A DNA stretch of 64,000 bases from Durusdinium trenchii. Its lineage: Eukaryota; Sar; Dinophyceae; Suessiales; Symbiodiniaceae. The notes beneath the pieces are model-generated. The model saw only the letters and a program-made list of their open reading frames with translations. It was not told the DNA's origin and ran no database searches. Position numbers and translations under genes: made by a program. Where the stretch lies: assembly GCA_963970005.1 (NCBI GenBank), contig CAXAMN010005224.1:427087-491086 (forward strand), written 5' to 3'. Positions 57,801 through 64,000 of this stretch are shown piece after piece (the first letter of the stretch is position 1; every line of letters begins with the position of its first letter).

Positions 57801-60800
57801 AAATCAGGTTCATTGCGATCCAGGGGTGACATCAATTGTCGTCTCAACTCTTCTTCGCCGACGGATGCCTGTCGTCCGAAGGCCCATTGGAAGCTAGTGA
57901 AGCCTTTGTTGAACTCCGTGTTGTTGATCGCGCTGGTAGCACTTGCCAGGGTCAGTACTGGATCTTGGTCGGGCATGCTGAACTGAAGCTTGGAGGCTGT
58001 AGTTTTGACCAGGTTGATGGCGTTCTCAGCGACACCATGTGCCCATGGTTCTTGGTCTGGTGGATGTATCACCTGAATGCCAACCGAGCCAAAGAAGTCG
58101 ACGAACTGCTGTGATGTGAGGCTTTTGGCATTGTCGGGGCATAGAACCTTGGGACGTGGTTTGTCCAGAAGCCATCTCATGGTAATGGCCTTGATGCACA
58201 TCTCGGAGTTTTCCACCTTGACCTCGCCGTGCTGGTAGACAAACAGTGGTTCAGTGACTTTGAACCTTGTTGCAACATCAGTCATCAGGAGGAACTTTAT
58301 CTTGTAGTCCTGATCCGGCACGGTCCATTCGCCAACATCGAGGGCGACTTGTTCCCAAGCTTGAGGAAGAGGTCGTAGTGAACCAGGTGGAATCTGCTTT
58401 GAAGCCATGCCTCCTGGTTTGGTCTCTTGGCAGTAAGGGCAGGAGTAGTTCATGGCTGCCTTGATCTTCCATTTTGGGAGGCGTGCATCATGAAGCATGC
58501 GAGCCATGTTCCTGTTCGTTGGATGTCCAGCTGAACGATGGAAACGACTGAGCTGAGCTTCCCAGCGTTTCTTGTCTTCGGGTGTTGGTTCAGGTTCCTC
58601 ATCAGGTCGTTCAGCCACTGGAGCATCAGGTTGTTCTCCTTGAGGATCATCCGCCGGTTCTTCAGCAGGTCGTAGTGGATCATCGCCTGGAACAAAATCT
58701 GCTGGAACCTCAGTGGGCGTGTACTCATCGTCCAGGGCATAGAGGCTCTTGAAGGCCGGGTTCACTTCGTTGGCTGTCCAAAGAAGCTTTGACCAACGAT
58801 CAGGCAGAAGTTGTTTAGCCCAGTTGCGAGCGATCGAACGGCTGAGGTTGATGGGATAGTAGGCCGTCTTGTTGGTGGTCTCACCATGAATCCAATGATG
58901 TTCATGGTTGCCAACGCATCTCTTGTTGCGGAACTCGTTGTAGAAGGAGATGGAGGTCGTGGCGAATTGCCATTCTTTGCGAAGGAAACCACCTTGGTCA
59001 TCTTTGAGGCCATACCTGCATCCATCAACTCTGCACCACCATACTTCTTGACCAAGTTCAGGCAGGGTCTTGTGGAAGAAGTCGTGGACGATGGGCTCCT
59101 TCCAACCTCGGCAACGTCGAGGCCATTCCCAATGTAGTTCGACCGTGGGGTCACACATCAGGATCCATGCCAGGAAGGCCACGAGGCTTCTGAGCATCTT
59201 TCGTTCTCGACGAAGGTGCTTGTTGAGAACGTCCCGCCTGTACCAGTAGTTCAGGTCGACCCAGTCACAGAAGTAGGTGCACATTGGAGACACCCAAATC
59301 TTCTTAGGCTTTTGCTTCTTGAAGACGGTCTTGAGGTCCTCATAGGTCTGGTCCTTGTAGAGGTCGAAGCCAGTGCTGAGACCAATGCGAACACCATTCA
59401 AACCTTCACGCTCACAGCATTGCGTGATGGTGGAGTTTGGCGAACAGAACATTTCCCAGACATAGGGCTTCTTTCCATCATAGACCAGCTCCGCGAGGTT
59501 CTTCTTGAAGTCCTCATTGAGCATGTGGATGAGGTTCATTGCAGCCTTGCCAATCCGGAGGGGGATACACTGTTGTTCTTCCTTTAGTTCGCCTCGTAGT
59601 TCGGCTCCATGTTTTCCGGATCCGTGTCGTTCGGCAAGGGGACCTGTTGGGCCTGCTGTTGAGCTCGTTGGTGAACAAGATCCATCAATCGCATCTTCTC
59701 GTCCTCGTTGAGGTACTGCAGGTAGTCTGGTTCCTGAGCTGGCGTGGGGCGAAGCGTCACCTGTTCCCAGCTGGCAGTCGAAGTGGACGGACTTGCCAAC
59801 CTTAGCTCTGCGTAGCCCTCTGTCCTGGAAGACCTTGGGGATGTCGTTGGACGAAGAGCCTCCTTGGCTTTGTTCACTTTGGACTTTGCGCTGTCCCAAC
59901 TCTTCTGGTATTCCGCCAGGAGGGTCCTCATGCGCTCCTCGGCAATGACCTTCTCGATCATGACGCGGACCAGCTCCTCGTTGGGCTCCATGTGTCCAGG
60001 TAGATCTCGTTGTAGTTCCTCCAGCGCCTTCTTCACATTCCCGGGGTTGACCAGCGCTGAGGAGTTGGCTGGAGCTCCGATCTTGGGGACATACTCCAGG
60101 CGTAGAGCGCACCTTGAGCAATGCTTCCATTGACCCCACTTGTTGGAGTGCCACTTCATGGGAATGTGGTTCCCCATGCATGGCCATTGAGTGCGAAGGC
60201 TCCTGGGGTCGCGAGGGTCCATGGGAACAGTGCGATCCCAATCCATGTCCTTGATCTCGGTCGTCTTGGGCGCCATGAGCTTGAGAGCGAGTAGGGGATG
60301 TCGTCGATGAGCTTTTGGGAGCGAGTGCGTTTCCCATAAGCCGAACTTGCTGCCGTGGAGATGGAGTGACATGTCGTTGCCACAGCTGCAAAAACAAATG
60401 ACGACTCTTTGAACTCCTTTGTGGTGAGGTGACTGTATGTTCACTCTCATGTGATTGAAGTTGCAATGGACACATCATGTACTGCAACGAGTGCGACGTC
60501 ATCGAACGAGACCTGGTGGGTGGTTCATCTTGTTCTTGAAGGGGGTTGATGACCTGAACCGTAGGAGATCCCACATAGTTGGTCTTGCCACCCGTGATGA
60601 AGTGAACCAGGTCGATCATATAGTGGCTCTTCCCATTGCGTGGTAGTTGAACTGGTTCGTCTTCATCAAGGGCTGCGCAAACTGCGAGGCCATCACTAAA
60701 ATCAACTATCATGCCGTTGCCCTTCATGAAATCCATTCCCACCAAAACCGGAACCAGCATGTGATCTTGGAACCAGGGCTGTGTGATTTCCTCCGGATCG

Positions 60801-62497
60801 GGGAGTGCGAAAGCTTGGAACGTTCGAGCGGAGGTGCTGGACTTGATTTCCAAGTGGTATTGGGCTCGTCCCCACTTTCCCGATCCATACCTGAAGCGAG
60901 GTCGGTTTTGACCATCCACCTTGATCTGAGCGGCGGAGTCTTTGGTGAGAACCGCCTGCACAAGCCGCTTGATGGACTGCTCAGGTCCTGCGCTACAGGT
61001 GGCACCGCTGTCAAGCATGCCATAGCAAGTAGTGCCTGCGCTCACTGCAGCCATGTCCAGGTCGCCATCGTTGGCCTGGTGTTCTTCAGCAGCTTGTAGT
61101 TCGAACTGCAGGCCATAGTAGTCGTGGATGTCGGCCATGTAGGCGTTGACATTGTGGTTGCCCTTGGACTTGGATTTGCCTTTGCCCTTGAAGTTGAAGG
61201 CATTGGCGTAATAGTCCTCCACCATGTAGGCCTGTTTGCCTTTCCCTTTTCCCTTCTTACCCTTCATGGGCATAGCGTAGGTGTAGCCCCAGTCGTCCTC
61301 CATGTAGTGAAGCCATCGACCTTTTCCTCCACCAAAACCTTTAGGTTTTCCTTTCCCTTTTGGACTGTTTCTGTCGGGACAGTCCTTGGCCATGCGTTGA
61401 TGGCTGCCACAAACAAAGCATCCAGTGGAAGCCGATGAAGATGCCGCACCAAAGCCACGGTCCTTCTTCATGAGCTGCGTGGCTCTTTGAGCTTGGCTCC
61501 ATGAGCGACCGTTGTCCAGAGCCATGGCGTCGGCGTCACCTTGAGGTCCTTCTCCATCACCATCACCAGCGGCGTCATGTTCTCCTCCATGTTCATCCCA
61601 TTCCCAATCATCCCAAGTGACTGGTGTCATCCAGGAAGAGTCCCACGTAGGTTCCCATTCGTAGTTCCACTCATCGTCCTCCTCAAGGTTGAAGATCTGA
61701 GGTTGATGATGACCAGGATGAACTTGTCCAGGACGTTTCGTGAAGTGCTCGTCATAGAGAATCTCGAGCGCGGACACGACGGAGACATAGTCCAGCTTGT
61801 TGTTGGTGCTGGCCAGAACTGAGCGCCATTCTTCTGGTGAAAGGGCTGCGGCCGTCAACAATCTCCATCCTCGGAGCTGCTCCAGGATGAAGCTGTCCAT
61901 GTCCGAAGAGGATTCACCAGCGTCTCTTCGAGTTGAACGAGCCGGAGATCGAGGTGGTGGATCATCAGGATCCTCAGTCGGGACCTTCTCGTAGGCTTTC
62001 TCCTTCTTCTTCCTGGGGTTGTCCTCGTCCTCATCATCGTCGTCCTCCTCGTCATCCTCCGGGATGTAGAAGGTCTCAGGTCGGCCACTTCGTTCATCCT
62101 TGAGGAGCTGCAAGGCCTCCTTGAACTCCTCAAAATGAAGTGACTCCTTGACCAGGAAGGTCGCGATGGATTCTTGGGCTCCTCCCCGAAATGAGAAATA
62201 TTGACTCATCACGGAGGCTGTGTTTGGAAGCTTTCTCCTCACCAGGGGCGACATGGAGAGCTTCTGCAGCAGTCGTTGGAGTCCTTGAGGTCCCACGAAC
62301 TCCTGTTGCTCCCAGCCCATAGCAAGTAGTCGGGCAGGGCCACTGAGCTTCGCAAGGACCCTTGGAGCGAGGAACTTGCGGACATCGGGCTTTGATCCCA
62401 TGGCGTACCATGAAATCTCCTTTTGGAAGCGTCGCCATGTCCTGGGGTTGCCGTCCCAGGAAGGCACCGAAGAATCTGCAGCCACAACCTTTTCCAT
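54857..62497 (-). CDS. Copia polyprotein (Gag-PR-MTase-like-IN-RT-RNase H)
   Basis: The open frame has 2546 codons. Gag spans residues 1 to about 480, with an acidic tract at 147-160 and a zinc knuckle at 360-373 in which the canonical His is Arg (CFVCGSHQRMAKDC). The protease Asp is D496 (MLDSGAT). Residues 1010-1235 form a methyltransferase-like domain (WEMFCSPNS, VSPMCTYF, HWEWP). The integrase zinc motif is H1320, H1325, C1353, C1356, and its catalytic triad is D1387, D1455, E1491 (D-35-E). Reverse transcriptase has D2044 (LDMQTAF) and HVDD at 2145-2148 in place of YVDD. RNase H has D2312, E2365 and D2415. Residues about 680-970 have the look of wrong-frame translation; the conserved sequence lies in the next frame (59584-60450). 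Met1 is the first in frame before SVPSWDGNPRTWRRF, a typical Gag start. Confidence 0.93.
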   Translation of the reverse strand: MEKVVAADSSVPSWDGNPRTWRRFQKEISWYAMGSKPDVRKFLAPRVLAKLSGPARLLAMGWEQQEFVGPQGLQRLLQKLSMSPLVRRKLPNTASVMSQYFSFRGGAQESIATFLVKESLHFEEFKEALQLLKDERSGRPETFYIPEDDEEDDDDEDEDNPRKKKEKAYEKVPTEDPDDPPPRSPARSTRRDAGESSSDMDSFILEQLRGWRLLTAAALSPEEWRSVLASTNNKLDYVSVVSALEILYDEHFTKRPGQVHPGHHQPQIFNLEEDDEWNYEWEPTWDSSWMTPVTWDDWEWDEHGGEHDAAGDGDGEGPQGDADAMALDNGRSWSQAQRATQLMKKDRGFGAASSSASTGCFVCGSHQRMAKDCPDRNSPKGKGKPKGFGGGKGRWLHYMEDDWGYTYAMPMKGKKGKGKGKQAYMVEDYYANAFNFKGKGKSKSKGNHNVNAYMADIHDYYGLQFELQAAEEHQANDGDLDMAAVSAGTTCYGMLDSGATCSAGPEQSIKRLVQAVLTKDSAAQIKVDGQNRPRFRYGSGKWGRAQYHLEIKSSTSARTFQAFALPDPEEITQPWFQDHMLVPVLVGMDFMKGNGMIVDFSDGLAVCAALDEDEPVQLPRNGKSHYMIDLVHFITGGKTNYVGSPTVQVINPLQEQDEPPTRSRSMTSHSLQYMMCPLQLQSHESEHTVTSPQRSSKSRHLFLQLWQRHVTPSPRQQVRLMGNALAPKSSSTTSPTRSQAHGAQDDRDQGHGLGSHCSHGPSRPQEPSHSMAMHGEPHSHEVALQQVGSMEALLKVRSTPGVCPQDRSSSQLLSAGQPRECEEGAGGTTTRSTWTHGAQRGAGPRHDREGHCRGAHEDPPGGIPEELGQRKVQSEQSQGGSSSNDIPKVFQDRGLRRAKVGKSVHFDCQLGTGDASPHASSGTRLPAVPQRGREDAIDGSCSPTSSTAGPTGPLAERHGSGKHGAELRGELKEEQQCIPLRIGKAAMNLIHMLNEDFKKNLAELVYDGKKPYVWEMFCSPNSTITQCCEREGLNGVRIGLSTGFDLYKDQTYEDLKTVFKKQKPKKIWVSPMCTYFCDWVDLNYWYRRDVLNKHLRRERKMLRSLVAFLAWILMCDPTVELHWEWPRRCRGWKEPIVHDFFHKTLPELGQEVWWCRVDGCRYGLKDDQGGFLRKEWQFATTSISFYNEFRNKRCVGNHEHHWIHGETTNKTAYYPINLSRSIARNWAKQLLPDRWSKLLWTANEVNPAFKSLYALDDEYTPTEVPADFVPGDDPLRPAEEPADDPQGEQPDAPVAERPDEEPEPTPEDKKRWEAQLSRFHRSAGHPTNRNMARMLHDARLPKWKIKAAMNYSCPYCQETKPGGMASKQIPPGSLRPLPQAWEQVALDVGEWTVPDQDYKIKFLLMTDVATRFKVTEPLFVYQHGEVKVENSEMCIKAITMRWLLDKPRPKVLCPDNAKSLTSQQFVDFFGSVGIQVIHPPDQEPWAHGVAENAINLVKTTASKLQFSMPDQDPVLTLASATSAINNTEFNKGFTSFQWAFGRQASVGEEELRRQLMSPLDRNEPDFAKLLNQRQLAEDCARKAKAAVVLSKLKNTSIRQPIRTYHIAQPVMLWRKFLKTTLYKGRKGGKKHVMRPRWVGPGRVVLHEWVPGQGEGDRVQIAWVVIGSNLYRASIHSIRPLSEREQLLWEAQGDNSWKWKELKDMLPGRAYTDVTGEEPKQEETLEPFLPKQPNEETYMPKVRFHSKDKLNRFGFPGDLRPPPLVPRLPEEHGDNPSKEMLNDYEDKKTSDDDEFTGNENPSWKKQKTTGSRRSSTTSKTPLLDPGPEDGETKEGETRPGDTLEEPDAKRPRTESDKDDLLLDLNTAIQEIDCGYVMEFDLNFTSNRQRKMFMRNPQAYLVKKVSGAEVCYRKLNAEDRKLFDNAKASEVSSFIRSEAVRRCLSVSEQNKAKDSQRILKARWVLVWKPVPEESRQEALEAAQKENTTYSPDGSRKAKARIVVLGFMHPDLLDPSFNSTAPVQSQLMRNLSLCMVAQRGWQLEGLDMQTAFLQTGKTEEAREIWTYGVPELKQALGAEEHEVLRILKNVYGNSTAPRGLWEDVDRTFTKLGGKRILGDSSFWVWTRPNPNPRNEGDQFETIGFVGGHVDDFNRAGNLECEEWLKVRQEIDKAYKWGTVKTQEYRHTGLDLQVCERQGQRWVQLSQDFYVETIPDLAIDDHRLRGDLQQEMSPAEMAACRASLGALQWVATQTQLQICARVNLLLTELTVLKTLQVAKEIRDLIIEVRREPTTLRMWRLDDVEHWQDTTVVTLADQAHANRPKGDSTGGLITCLGGKAQNRGEPGKLNVVAWRTWRLCRKAISTNDGEIQCILEGEDHNYRSRLLWCQLNGCCALPPGDQLARANFMMKFLNGIVATDSKGGFDAVTRSEGPMLGLSNARSALQAYQLREQLQESLCRLIWISGDWNLSDALTKKPKAAREGLNQFLKSCIWRLRYDPQFIQSEKRARQQGKSAVAQMRELQCLCPGYLPDNFEGMMVDALEDTEGEAL
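57998..58540 (-). other. Integrase zinc motif and catalytic core
   Basis: Residues 1320-1500 of the polyprotein: HRSAGH...CPYC (HHCC), then WEQVALDVGEW, VLCPDNAKSL and AHGVAEN give an intact D,D-35-E triad. Integration competence is therefore plausible from sequence. Confidence 0.9.
58793..59470 (-). other. Methyltransferase-like domain of the polyprotein
   Basis: Residues 1010-1235: VWEMFCSPNSTITQCCEREG resembles the SAM-binding motif I (hydrophobic-x-x-F-x-G/S-x-x-x-x-T...E..G). IWVSPMCTYFCDW occupies the place of PPCxxFS, and LHWEWPRRC the place of ENV in cytosine-C5 methyltransferases. The C-terminal part has Cys and His pairs (VDGCRYGLKD, CVGNHEHHWIHG). Homology is inferred by eye and the canonical PC and ENV are altered, so activity is uncertain. 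Confidence 0.45.
59584..60450 (-). other. Off-frame segment of the polyprotein (conserved protein in the alternative frame)
   Basis: In this frame the sequence reads WHSNKWGQWKHCSRCALRLE, YVPKIGAPANSSALVNPGNV, VKKALEELQRDLPGHMEPNE and ELVRVMIEKVIAEERMRTLL, a cysteine-containing then helical region with normal composition. The 2546-codon frame over the same bases reads serine/glutamine/histidine-rich, biased sequence. The segment ends at TAA (59584-59586), and the main frame becomes protein-like again there (ELRGELKEEQQCIPLRIGKA). Two compensating indels or programmed frameshifts would explain this. Confidence 0.75.
61010..61012 (-). other. Protease catalytic Asp (D496)
   Basis: MLDSGATCSAG carries the D-S-G triad of retroviral-type aspartic proteases. 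VLVGMDFMKGNGMIVDF 90 residues later corresponds to the second conserved hydrophobic-Gly motif. Confidence 0.85.
61379..61420 (-). other. Gag zinc knuckle with displaced His
   Basis: The spacing C-x2-C-x4-[H]-x4-C is kept, but the His position is Arg (codon CGC), while a His occurs two residues earlier. It is followed by K/G-rich, RNA-binding-like repeats (KGKGKPKG, KGKKGKGKGK). Confidence 0.8.
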
Positions 62498-62711
62498 TGC
62501 AGCGGCCGTACAGCAAAATGCGTGTACTTGGAGAAGTCGGGGCTCGGTATGAAGAGCTCCTCAATGAAGTAGGTCTCAACTAAGTTGAGGAAGTGCAAAA
62601 AGGAGTTGAAGAGCTCCGCGAAGAACTCCTCGGTGAAGAACTGGCGTAGGGCCCACGTAGAGCTCCACAAACAAAAGGGTCGAGGCGTTGCCTCAAGAGA
62701 AATGCGCCTGG

Positions 62712-63065
62712 TCAATTACCAGACTTTGCCTTGGCCTGCTCTTTGTCGTCCGTGTCCTTGGAGACCTCGGCCTTGAAGTCACCTGCAAGCCCTCCAGGGA
62801 GAAGAGAGCGTGCACTCACCTCCGAAGTGCCAAAAACACCTGCCCAGGGTTCTCGCTGTCCTGTAGGCCTCGAAGACGATGAAGGTTCCGTCTTCGCCAC
62901 AGGATCTTGCCGTTCCTCAGGAGCCTCCTCCAGGTACCTGGCGTAGGCCTCAGGTCCAGGGGTAGGAAACTCGGCCAGTGGACGGGCGTGTTGATCCCGA
63001 AAGGGGAGGTTTGGCCTTCTCGGAGAGCGTGACCTCGACCGTGAAGAAGTCCTGTAGGCCACCAA
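62712..63065 (-). CDS. Candidate leader ORF of the copia element
   Basis: A 117-codon frame lies between the primer-binding site and the polyprotein start: MVAYRTSSRSRSRSPRRPNL then PTPGPEAYARYLEEAPEERQ. Its SR/RS-rich start and proline/acid-rich body look coding, but overlapping frames are open as well and no family is known. It could also be an upstream ORF limiting translation of the polyprotein. Confidence 0.35.
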   Translation of the reverse strand: MVAYRTSSRSRSRSPRRPNLPFRDQHARPLAEFPTPGPEAYARYLEEAPEERQDPVAKTEPSSSSRPTGQREPWAGVFGTSEVSARSLLPGGLAGDFKAEVSKDTDDKEQAKAKSGN

Positions 63066-63210
63066 GACACCGTTGTCGTCCCAAATGTTGGAGGGACTTC
63101 CCTTCCTCTTGCCACCGCCCTTCGTGATGAGGTACTCGAACCGCAGAGGCCACCGGAGTCCTCAACAAGAGCGATGAGCAGGAAGTCGTGCAGTGCCCAG
63201 GATGGAACAC

Positions 63211-63223
63211 TGCTCCGCTACCA
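63211..63223 (-). other. Primer-binding site
   Basis: On the + strand TGCTCCGCTACCA reads as the 3' end of a tRNA including CCA, so the - strand transcript (TGGTAGCGGAGCA) can pair with it, one base inside the LTR. The 3' end of eukaryotic initiator tRNA-Met (CUCUGCUACCA in animals) differs by one base, so an initiator tRNA-Met primer is likely. Confidence 0.75.
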
Positions 63224-63224
63224 A

Positions 63225-63441
63225 TGCGGTAGCCAAATAGGGCTTTAGGGGTGCCCTAAACCAACCAAACCACGTAGTCGAAGCGCAGCGAATGGCGAAG
63301 CCACACCAAGTGGCCGAAGCGAACACGAGGGTCGCGCCAAGCGACCTTTTCCGCTGCTTGAGCCGGGGCTCAAGGCCTGAAAGGCCAGGTGCAAAGGTTC
63401 ATGCGAGCATGAAAGCCAAACATGGAAAAACCGCTATCGCA
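63225..63441 (-). repeat. 5' LTR of the copia element
   Basis: 217 bp, by eye identical to 54609-54825. It should contain the promoter and polyadenylation signals of the element; no TATA box or AATAAA is present, which is not unusual for dinoflagellates. Confidence 0.95.
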
Positions 63442-63446
63442 AATGC
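63442..63446. repeat. Target site duplication of the copia element (right)
   Basis: AATGC, matching 54604-54608. Confidence 0.9.
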
Positions 63447-63480
63447 CTATCACCGGGTGGGGAGTCTAGGTTTCCGCTAC

Positions 63481-63824
63481 CACTTAGAATGCCTCCCAGC
63501 ACATTGAGGCGTACCTGAGACGTGTCTAAAAAGTAATATTGAGACGTACCTGGGCTAATTTGTATATAGTATATGTATTGTTGAAGTGTTTTGCCTAGTG
63601 CCTTGGCTCAAACAAGGGAAATTCAGGAATTTGAGCTGGCGCCATGCAGCACTTGAAGATCTATATATACTTGAGAAATATATATATATATATATGCACA
63701 TAGTGTCTACATGATTCAATCACTGTATAGAGCTCATTTGATGCGAAACACTGTAGCCGGACTGACAGTTAGAATGCCGCCCTAAATCTGTACTATTTGT
63801 GGGGCCGTGCAGGCATTCTAAGTG
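63481..63824. mobile_element. Candidate small terminal-inverted-repeat element
   Basis: CACTTAGAATGCCT at 63481-63494 is exactly inverted at 63811-63824, and with a one-base gap the match extends to CTAC outside. It is 344 bp, too small to encode a transposase. No clear target duplication is seen. An internal TTAGAATGCC (about 63765) also pairs with the right arm. Confidence 0.45.
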
Positions 63825-64000
63825 TAGGAAAATGATTATTGAGGCGTACCTGGGCTAATTTATACATAATATATATGTATTGTTGAAGTGTTTTGCTTAC
63901 TGCCTTGGCTCAAAAGAGGGAATGTCAGGAATTTGAGTTGGCGCCATGCAGCAATTGAAGATCTATATATACTTGAGAAATATATACATATATATATATA
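63541..64000 (+). repeat. Two copies of a ~160-bp unit, 300 bp apart
   Basis: GAGACGTACCTGGGCTAATT at 63541 and GAGGCGTACCTGGGCTAATT at 63841 start homologous stretches that include TTGTTGAAGTGTTTTGC, GCCTTGGCTCAAA and GGCGCCATGCAGCA and end in TATATA runs. The second copy is cut by the window end. Confidence 0.9.

Larger units (their letters stand above)
54609..63441 (-). mobile_element. Complete Ty1/copia LTR retrotransposon
   Basis: The element is 8833 bp on the - strand. LTRs of 217 bp (54609-54825 and 63225-63441) begin TG and end CA and look identical by eye, implying recent insertion. AATGC is duplicated at both sides. The gene order Gag-protease-integrase-reverse transcriptase-RNase H defines the copia superfamily. 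A primer-binding site lies just inside the 5' LTR (63211-63223). No clear polypurine tract is seen next to the 3' LTR; the adjacent - strand sequence is only moderately purine-rich. An extra methyltransferase-like domain lies between protease and integrase. Confidence 0.97.

Noticed and set aside
57000..62700. Many + strand open frames of 60-130 codons opposite the copia polyprotein
   Set aside because: They are antisense shadows of the long - strand frame and lack motifs.

Overview
The window looks like nuclear DNA of a dinoflagellate (a Symbiodiniaceae-like or related alga). Coding sequence is sparse and cut into short exons (26-190 bp) separated by introns of up to about 3.7 kb. Where exons can be joined by protein homology, introns often start with GC or GA instead of GT, and the first exonic base after AG is usually G. 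Microsatellites and minisatellites are abundant, and there is a large Ty1/copia element of the kind common in these genomes. All host exons I could decode lie on the + strand; the retrotransposon lies on the - strand. Two runs of N (19388-19397, 51432-51441) are assembly gaps.

Layout. 1-7.6 kb: intronic or intergenic sequence with simple repeats and one 23-bp inverted repeat; no convincing gene. 7.6-15.7 kb: exons of a voltage-gated cation channel; S2 to S6 are clear, and the pore filter is not the potassium-channel TVGYGD. 16-23.2 kb: AT-rich DNA, several minisatellites and a decayed tyrosine-recombinase-like sequence. 23.8-24.4 kb: two exons of an unidentified protein. 24.9-38.1 kb: a bacterial-type glucokinase gene reconstructed exon by exon with consistent reading phase. 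One of its introns holds an intact 137-codon CCCH zinc-finger ORF on the same strand. 39.3-40.8 kb: an EF-hand protein gene in which one calcium loop is split by an intron. 41.3-44.7 kb: scattered exon-like segments. 45.4-46.4 kb: an intronless AAA/STAND-type ATPase pseudogene (in-frame TAG plus frameshift). 46.5-54.6 kb: minisatellites and isolated exon-like segments of unknown genes.

54.6-63.4 kb: a complete, young copia retrotransposon. It is 8833 bp on the - strand, with 217-bp LTRs (TG...CA) that look identical by eye, a 5-bp target duplication AATGC, a tRNA-type primer-binding site and a 2546-codon open frame. The frame contains Gag with a zinc knuckle, protease, a methyltransferase-like domain, integrase, reverse transcriptase and RNase H. 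About 870 bp in the middle is read in the wrong frame within this open frame; the conserved protein there lies in another frame. The window ends in two copies of a 300-bp-spaced repeat unit, one of them inside a candidate terminal-inverted-repeat element related to the copia insertion target.

The strongest points are the gene structure of the glucokinase and channel, the unusual pore sequence, the methyltransferase-like domain and off-frame segment of the copia polyprotein, and LTRs built from a chain of short hairpins. All functional calls come from reading motifs; no database search was run.
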